Source: Chlorokybus atmophyticus
Lineage: Eukaryota > Streptophyta > Chlorokybophyceae > Chlorokybales > Chlorokybaceae
Length of the DNA: 64,000 bases
NCBI GenBank assembly: GCA_009103225.1
Contig: RHPI01002955.1
Coordinates: 30,486 to 94,485 of the forward strand
Direction of reading: 5' to 3'
In this document: in pieces, positions 58,593 through 64,000 of the stretch
How positions within the stretch are numbered: position 1 is the first letter of the stretch
How the letters are laid out: each line of letters opens with the position of its first letter
Translations under genes and position numbers: made by a program
The notes under the pieces: model-generated
Told to the model about the DNA's origin: nothing
Database searches by the model: none
What the model saw: the letters and a program-made list of their open reading frames with translations, nothing else

Positions 58593-59030
58593 TTGTGTCA
58601 CGCGGTATTCAATACCAAGGAATGATATTGGAAACCCTTGACGCCTCTCCTCATCATAATGCTTTCGCTATGATGGCCTGAATAGTTGTGACATTGGTAT
58701 TTAGAGCTTGGGGCATATATTTGTATCTCACTGCAGATGCGGATGGGTGAGAAGGGCGACTATGCTTGATGTTTTCGGCCATTTGGGTCGACACGCGGAT
58801 CGCACCGCGTGCGGCTCGGCGCGCGCTAAGCCTTGGTAATTTGGCGATACGGACCCTGGTGGGCACAACATCCGTACATGAGACGCGGACGGAGGTCGCC
58901 GCGGGTTAACGCCGGGAGGAATGTCATGCGATATTAAATACCAATTAAAAACATAATAAACCCCTGACGCCTCTTCTCATTGTAGCGTCTGTTTCACAAT
59001 GACCTAGATGGTTGTGAAACGTTGCTTGTG
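58593..59030. repeat. direct repeats around a CG-rich core
   Basis: GTCACGCGGTATTCAATACCAA...CTTGACGCCTCTCCTCAT (about 58598-58655) recurs diverged as GTCATGCGATATTAAATACCAA...CCTGACGCCTCTTCTCAT (about 58922-58980). The sequence between (58735-58915) is rich in CG, unlike the AT-rich flanks. Confidence 0.6.
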
Positions 59031-59799
59031 GTTAGTAGTGTGTGCTTGCGGCGGTATATGCATGCACTTTTGTGTGAGGCAACATGAGTGTTTTTATGAT
59101 TGGATTTAGCTGCTTAGGTAACTCAAACACTTGTATCACCCTGACGCTTAAAAGTTTGCCACCCAAGTTTAAAAAGTTAAGATCGAATGGGGATCTTGTT
59201 GTGCAAGTAGTATTGTTGCAACAAATCCTACCATAGGCGAGAGCTGCATGTGAACACAGTGTAGGTATACGCGCTTGAAACAGCAAGAGGAACATGGGCC
59301 ATATATGAAATTGTACGAGCAATGTTTTTTTGCTTAGATGCGTCTTTGCAATCAAATCGCAAAGGTAATCTTCAAAATATACCTTAACATTGTATCTTCT
59401 TCATACATTTGTTGCAAAATTTTAACAATCTTTTACCATGTTATTTGGTAGCTGAGAGATTGGAAATGGGAGATTACAACAACAAGGTAAGCATGATAAC
59501 ATCTTTAGTATGAGGTGCATGTGCACTGCATTGCGACCCAAAAGTTGAGTAAAGTAAATGGTTTGCAAGATATGCATAAACGAGCGAAAGACGCATGTAA
59601 CAGCAGGCAAAAAAGGGTATGCAATATGCAACATCGTTTTTGCAAGCGTTTGCATGCTGACGCATGTTTATACAGGGGGGACAGCTGAACGACGTGACAA
59701 AGGCACCGCAGAAGGCTTGATGGAATTGTCCATTAACATCTTGTTAAAGGTTATAGGTTTTTGAAGATACATGTATAGGCGGCGCCTACATGTAGTTGG
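59031..59799. other. no gene seen
   Basis: AT-rich spacer; short open frames only. 59560-59700 is weakly similar to 60260-60400. Confidence 0.4.
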
Positions 59800-59965
59800 T
59801 ACGATCAGCTTAATAGTTACGGGAGTTACGAAAGTTACAGGAGTTACAGTAGTTGTAATCAACCATGGTTAACTTTGACTTTGATCGTTTACTTTGACCG
59901 TTAATAGTGTTGACTAGTGTTGGCTCTTATCAAAGTTGATTAGTGCTTGGTAGCATAGTATATAA
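59800..59965. repeat. TTGAC-rich repeat, copy 1
   Basis: GAGTTACA repeats followed by TTAACTTTGACTTTGATCG ... GTGTTGACTAGTGTTGGC and a TATATAAG. Diverged copy of 61370-61560. Confidence 0.6.
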
Positions 59966-60127
59966 GACACTGAATATAGCTTAGTATAGCGGGCTGCACA
60001 TTGTCTTTGCAGTTGGCGCGCTTGCTGCACGTGTCCTTAGTGCACATTTGTATATGAGAGGCGCATACACATATGCTAGGCGCATCATTAGTTCTCAACA
60101 CATCTCCTACGTTTACACGTAAGAAGA

Positions 60128-60590
60128 AATAGTTAACAAAAGACACAGCCACATGCCGTTGATCCGCAACCAGTAGCGGGTATAACTAACTTTATTACAC
60201 CAGCAGACCCAAACCACAAATTGTTGTTAAAACTTGTAGGCTATATATATAATAATGCATGCAATTCTTGTGCAAAAAACGCCTACAACAACAGGTACAA
60301 GTGGGTATATAATCTGCATCATTTTTCTTGCAAGCAATTGCATGCAAATGCATGTCAATGCGAGGGGAACAGCCGAATGATGTAATAAAAGCACAACAAT
60401 AGGCTAAATAGTAATGCCCAATTACGTCTCCTGGATTAACATATGAGAAATTAGGTTTAACAGAGACACATCCACCTGCCATTGATCCGCAACCAGCAGC
60501 GGGTTTAACACTCTGTTACACCAGCAAAACCCAAACCACAACCGAGTAAATTTAAAACTTGTAGACCATACAACGATGCATGCAATTGAA
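60128..60590. repeat. direct duplication of about 140 bp, 318 bp apart
   Basis: The segment with TTGATCCGCAACCAGTAGCGGG and TTACACCAGCAGACCCAAACC (60128-60265) recurs at about 60446-60585, ending in both copies in AAAACTTGTAG ... GATGCATGCAATT. Confidence 0.75.
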
Positions 60591-61369
60591 TGTTTCAAAC
60601 TTGTGGGCGTCCATGGTAATGTGCAGCATACACGTGTCTATGGTGGACGCCTATCACTCATAGGCGTCCATGCTAACAAGTAGCCTGCATGTGTGAATGG
60701 TCTAATTTACTTACATGGCCTCGTAGATTGGGAGATTCACGAGGTTTCAACTAGGTCACGACATTGCAACCGCGCAAAAGCGAGTACAACCAAGTTAATG
60801 ATAACCGGAACTGACCAACGCAACAAATGTTGTTGGCTACAAATTAAACATGTTTAAATTAGTTACAGCAATCCTACCATTGGAAGGAAGCATAGTTTAC
60901 AAGACTACAAATTTAATATTTAAGGGTAAGGTTTCTACCGTACCCAATGCATGGTACGTGACATTTGCCAGCAATGATATCTTGAGCGTACGAACATTGC
61001 TATTCATTGATAAGTATTACATCGCGTCCGTACAAGCCTTAACTAGTCGAAAATTGCATAGCATTAGCCACATTACATCAAGTTGGACTTTGAGGTGATA
61101 AAGGACAAAAAGGATGTGAAGGAGTTTTATTATAAAATTTTTGATTTATGTTTTATTGTATAATTATTTTGTATAATTTTAATGTATTGGCGGTCACGTC
61201 CGCATCGACAACATTGCTAGATGCATTTATATCACACGCGGCAAACCATTCAAGCTCAGTGTGGAGTTTGTGTTGAAGGTTAATCATATGAGATTTGCTA
61301 GTATAGTATGCTTATGGTATAGACAGCTTGTTGATATTACTTAGACCATGTGCGGCGGTTATGCTATGG
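60591..61369. other. no gene recognised
   Basis: A plus-strand open stretch at 60850-61098 (82 codons) has no recognisable motif. GGCGTCCATGG/TAGGCGTCCATGC doublet near 60605-60670. Confidence 0.35.
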
Positions 61370-61560
61370 GAGTTACAGTCAATAGGAGTTATGAGAGTTA
61401 TGGGAGTTACGACAATTATGGTCAACTTTGACTTTGACCGTTGACTAGTGTTGACTAGAGTTGACTAGTTATGTCTAGTGTTAACTAGCTTAATTAACTA
61501 GTATATAAGTCATTGTACGTGGCGCGTATAAGTGAAACTGCAATAAATCTCTCTTTTGTG
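61370..61560. repeat. TTGAC-rich repeat, copy 2, LTR-like
   Basis: GAGTTACG/GAGTTATG repeats, then GTCAACTTTGACTTTGACCG and five further TTGACTAG-type units, then TATATAAG (about 61503). The order of W-box-like TTGAC units upstream of a TATA box looks like an LTR or retroelement promoter; ends not found. Confidence 0.5.
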
Positions 61561-62640
61561 TTTACATGCTTGTATGTTACACTTGGTGTTCCCCTAGTGT
61601 GAGCGCATGTGTAAGATAGGGCACATATATGACACTAGTTCTTAACAGCTTGCAGCAAAAGTCACCTATATATAAGTGCGTGTGATTGCTAGAGCAAGCA
61701 CAACGATGGGATAGGGAATTTAAAGATTAGCACAAGCATGAAGCACTGAAAGCGATTGTAGGTGTGTACATGATAGTGTTTTGATCCTATTATCATAACC
61801 TTAGGAATAGTGAAGATACTTGATGTTCACAAGTACATCTGATTAACGAGTGGCAAGTACTTGCAAAGGCTCACAACATGCAACATTGAACATCATTATC
61901 TTGAGGGAAATAAATTTATTGAGGGGTGTCAAGCACATATAAAGGCTGACAAGGCAACACTGGACGTGCCCAATACCTTGAGGAAAAGTGCCACTAAAAA
62001 GGAAGCTTGAGTTGGGCGCTCAAGCTGCTGCACTTGTTAAAATGTCGCTGAACATTGTAACACAATTGAAAATAGAAAACAAGAAGCTCACTAAGGAGTA
62101 CCACCCACAGTCGTAGGTGGTGGATCGAGTAGAAGAGCCGTTCTCACATAAGAACATGGTAACTCATATAACCAACAACTTGATGTTAAAATTGACAATC
62201 GTGGCTGTACCTTCCACGTACGCATCGTGTTTATGGAGCAAGTATGTTATAATGACATGGCATGCGCATTATTGCAAACCTCGTGCTTGAGATACCAATT
62301 ATGGTTGCACGCACAATCAACGCCTGCAGCCAAAGTCTCATAGCAGTTGCCGTCTGGAGACACCGCAATGCGCATTGTCGAGACCCTTGGGGTAGGTTGC
62401 AAGAGATGGCAATTGGTTTTTAAGTGGCATCAAAGAGCCCTTCACACCTGTAAGAGGGATCCCGCATTGCTGACTTTCAAAACGGCAAGCTGTGCGATGA
62501 ATTGCTGCATCTTCATTGGCTTTACCCACATGACTGGAAGCATGCACTGCGCCTTGATGCGATGTATCTTGAGGCGCTGCCACCTTCAACATATAAGGCG
62601 CTTGCAACAAGCTGACAGCACTTTTTGCGTCGTGTAACAA
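61561..62640. other. no gene recognised
   Basis: Short open frames on both strands. Around 61998-62090 a plus-strand piece reads KRKLELGAQAAALVKMSLNI; not assigned. Confidence 0.3.
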
Positions 62641-62686
62641 GAATCAATATATGTGGCTATTCACCGGATAACCACCTGCAAAACTA

Positions 62687-62698
62687 GCTCCGATACCA
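62687..62698 (-). promoter_or_regulatory. primer-binding site next to the minus-strand LTR
   Basis: Complement of TGGTATCGGAGC, same site and spacing as at 25069-25080. Confidence 0.85.
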
Positions 62699-62701
62699 AA
62701 A

Positions 62702-63354
62702 TGTAACGATGCTCGTGCTGATTGAACACCTCACCAGAGCTACCAGCCTGATGAACGAGCTAGGATGCAACTGGGCACACTAATGGCGCTATCACACGTG
62801 CACCTACTCGCAATCAATCAACAACAGTATTCGCACCGTGGGGTTGAACACCTTGAGGGCAATGTAGGCGCCTCAAAGCTTGTGGGGGCAGTCTGGTCCG
62901 TGCAAGAGCTGTAGCAAAAGCAAACCCACGCGCACACTTGCGCCATGGATGCAAACTACACAAGCACGCACACACCGTCCACAACAAGGGCAAATAACTT
63001 AATTTCCGCTTGGTCCAACCTCCCTTACTAGCAGTATACTAGCTACTTATATACCTAAGAGGCTATGCTAACATTGTAGAAGTCAACTATGTTTACTACA
63101 CCGCCAACACATGCCTAGAACATGTGTATTAGCTGTTTAAAACTGCGTCGGCGTATAGAAACTGTCAACGGTGGTCAAATGTCAGCGCATAATGCTTACG
63201 TGACCTTTTTAACGCGCGCCCTTGATGTAGGAATAACCCGGGGACTCGGAACTTAATATAAGCATAACGCGTCAGGCCTGTTAAACAGGGCTGTTTTGGG
63301 GTAAAAGGGCTAGAATTTTAGCTTAAAAGCAAGTGTAATACCAACTTTGTTACA
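62702..63354 (-). repeat. LTR, family B copy 2
   Basis: 653 bp on the minus strand, TGTAACAAAG ... ATCGTTACA, colinear with the two LTRs of copy 1; the TATA region has diverged. Confidence 0.93.
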
Positions 63355-63360
63355 ACTCCT

Positions 63361-64000
63361 CCCCGCTCACAGAAGCTTCATCCTCGAAGCTGCACCACGG
63401 CGTGCATGATATCCCTCGAGGATGGCAGGAGCATTTGTTAAATGCTACGCGGGTTTCCAAGTCGACTCGTACACAGGGTAGCCAACCTACTTAACCAAAT
63501 ACTGTTGCACGCCCTTTCGCACGGCATCATCCACAATGTCCTCCACCTCGAACTTGATGATAAGAACCAGCCAAGTCAATCTTGTTGAAGAATGCAGATC
63601 CAGACAATTGCTCTAACGATTCATAAATACGTGGCAGAGGGAATCTGTTCTTTTTGATGATGCGGTTCAAGCCACGATAGTCAATGCACATTCGCAGCTT
63701 GCCATCTTTCTTCCTTGTAAACAGGATCGGTGCTTCGTAAGGTGACTTTGGAGGTCGTATTAAACCTCTGTGCAACAAGTCCTGCACTTGGCGTTCTGCT
63801 TCTGCCACCTCAGTAGGGGACATCTTAAAGACAGGGCGATAAGGAGGCTTATGATCACCAGGAAGCAGCTCCACACTATGATCAACATGTCTGCTTGGAG
63901 GTAAACCACTAGGTAGACCTTCAACCAGCACATCAACAAAGTCTCGCAACAGCGTCTTCAACTCCGGAGTGCGTGAAGTCTCACCACTTGTCTCCTTTGC
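63361..64000 (-). pseudogene. gypsy RT fused by deletion to chromodomain
   Basis: Minus-strand frame from 63961: VDHSVELLPGDHKPPYRPVF, MCIDYRGLNRIIKKNRFPLP, KIDLAGSYHQV, the first half of RT without the YLDD catalytic block. At about 63555 the sequence jumps to a chromodomain in another frame (FEVEDIVDDAVRKGVQQYLV, then GYPVYESTW) that contains two TAG codons. The join falls in CAAGTTCGAGG, similar to both parents, suggesting a microhomology deletion. Upstream pol lies beyond the window. Confidence 0.88.

Larger units (their letters stand above)
62641..64000 (-). mobile_element. Ty3/gypsy family B copy 2, minus strand, deleted and rearranged
   Basis: Read from 64000 down: RT start, deletion, chromodomain, purine tract, LTR (63354-62702), then primer-binding site and 5' leader of a second internal region (62698-62641), where similarity to copy 1 ends at CTTGTTACA. 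So one LTR has element-internal sequence on both sides. The right end is cut by the window. Confidence 0.85.

Overview
The window is nuclear DNA of a eukaryote, most likely a green alga or other early-branching member of the plant lineage. The best evidence is the only intact host gene I can find: a four-exon PEX11 gene (20265-21726) of the plant PEX11 C/D/E type, with GT-AG introns and a TGTAA motif after the stop, a poly(A)-signal type known from chlorophytes. Species cannot be told from sequence alone. Runs of N beside homopolymers show that this is a draft assembly.

Almost everything else is transposable-element DNA. Layout: 1-2064 is the 3' part of a chromodomain Ty3/gypsy element (family A) that interrupts an unknown spliced gene (2065-3399). 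4037-8986 holds a zinc-finger ORF, a broken tudor-like/C5 cytosine DNA methyltransferase and, convergent to it, a broken Plavaka-like (CACTA-group) transposase. 11881-12355 is a tandem array of about 90-bp units that each fold into a long hairpin. 12530-13526 is a solo LTR (family C). 13850-17464 is decayed sequence with tRNA-derived repeats. 17465-18955 is a second family A fragment. 20265-21726 is PEX11. 24413-28825 is a gypsy element (family B) with paired 653-bp LTRs and an ACCGA target duplication that has lost RNase H and integrase. 33100-35480 mixes hairpin repeats with kinase-like exon fragments.

36441-42419 is a pogo-like DNA transposon bounded by TA with 24-bp terminal inverted repeats; a copia-type gag-protease-only retroelement (39029-41372, target duplication GAAAG) sits inside its transposase gene. 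43649-44463 and 45265-45973 are solo LTRs of families C and A. 48202-56426 is a composite LTR-type element D with GGGT flanks, in tandem-LTR or circularly permuted arrangement, and each LTR copy carries its own non-autonomous CACTA-like insertion (48295-50735 and 53698-55648). 62641-64000 is a minus-strand family B derivative.

Two themes recur. First, non-autonomous or deleted elements dominate: gag-protease only, RT without integrase, solo LTRs. Second, short perfect palindromes cluster in several unrelated sequence families; in the two bounded CACTA-like insertions they lie just inside both ends, where CACTA elements carry transposase-binding repeats. The most interesting candidate system is the pairing of a DNA methyltransferase with a Plavaka-like transposase at 4.0-9.3 kb.
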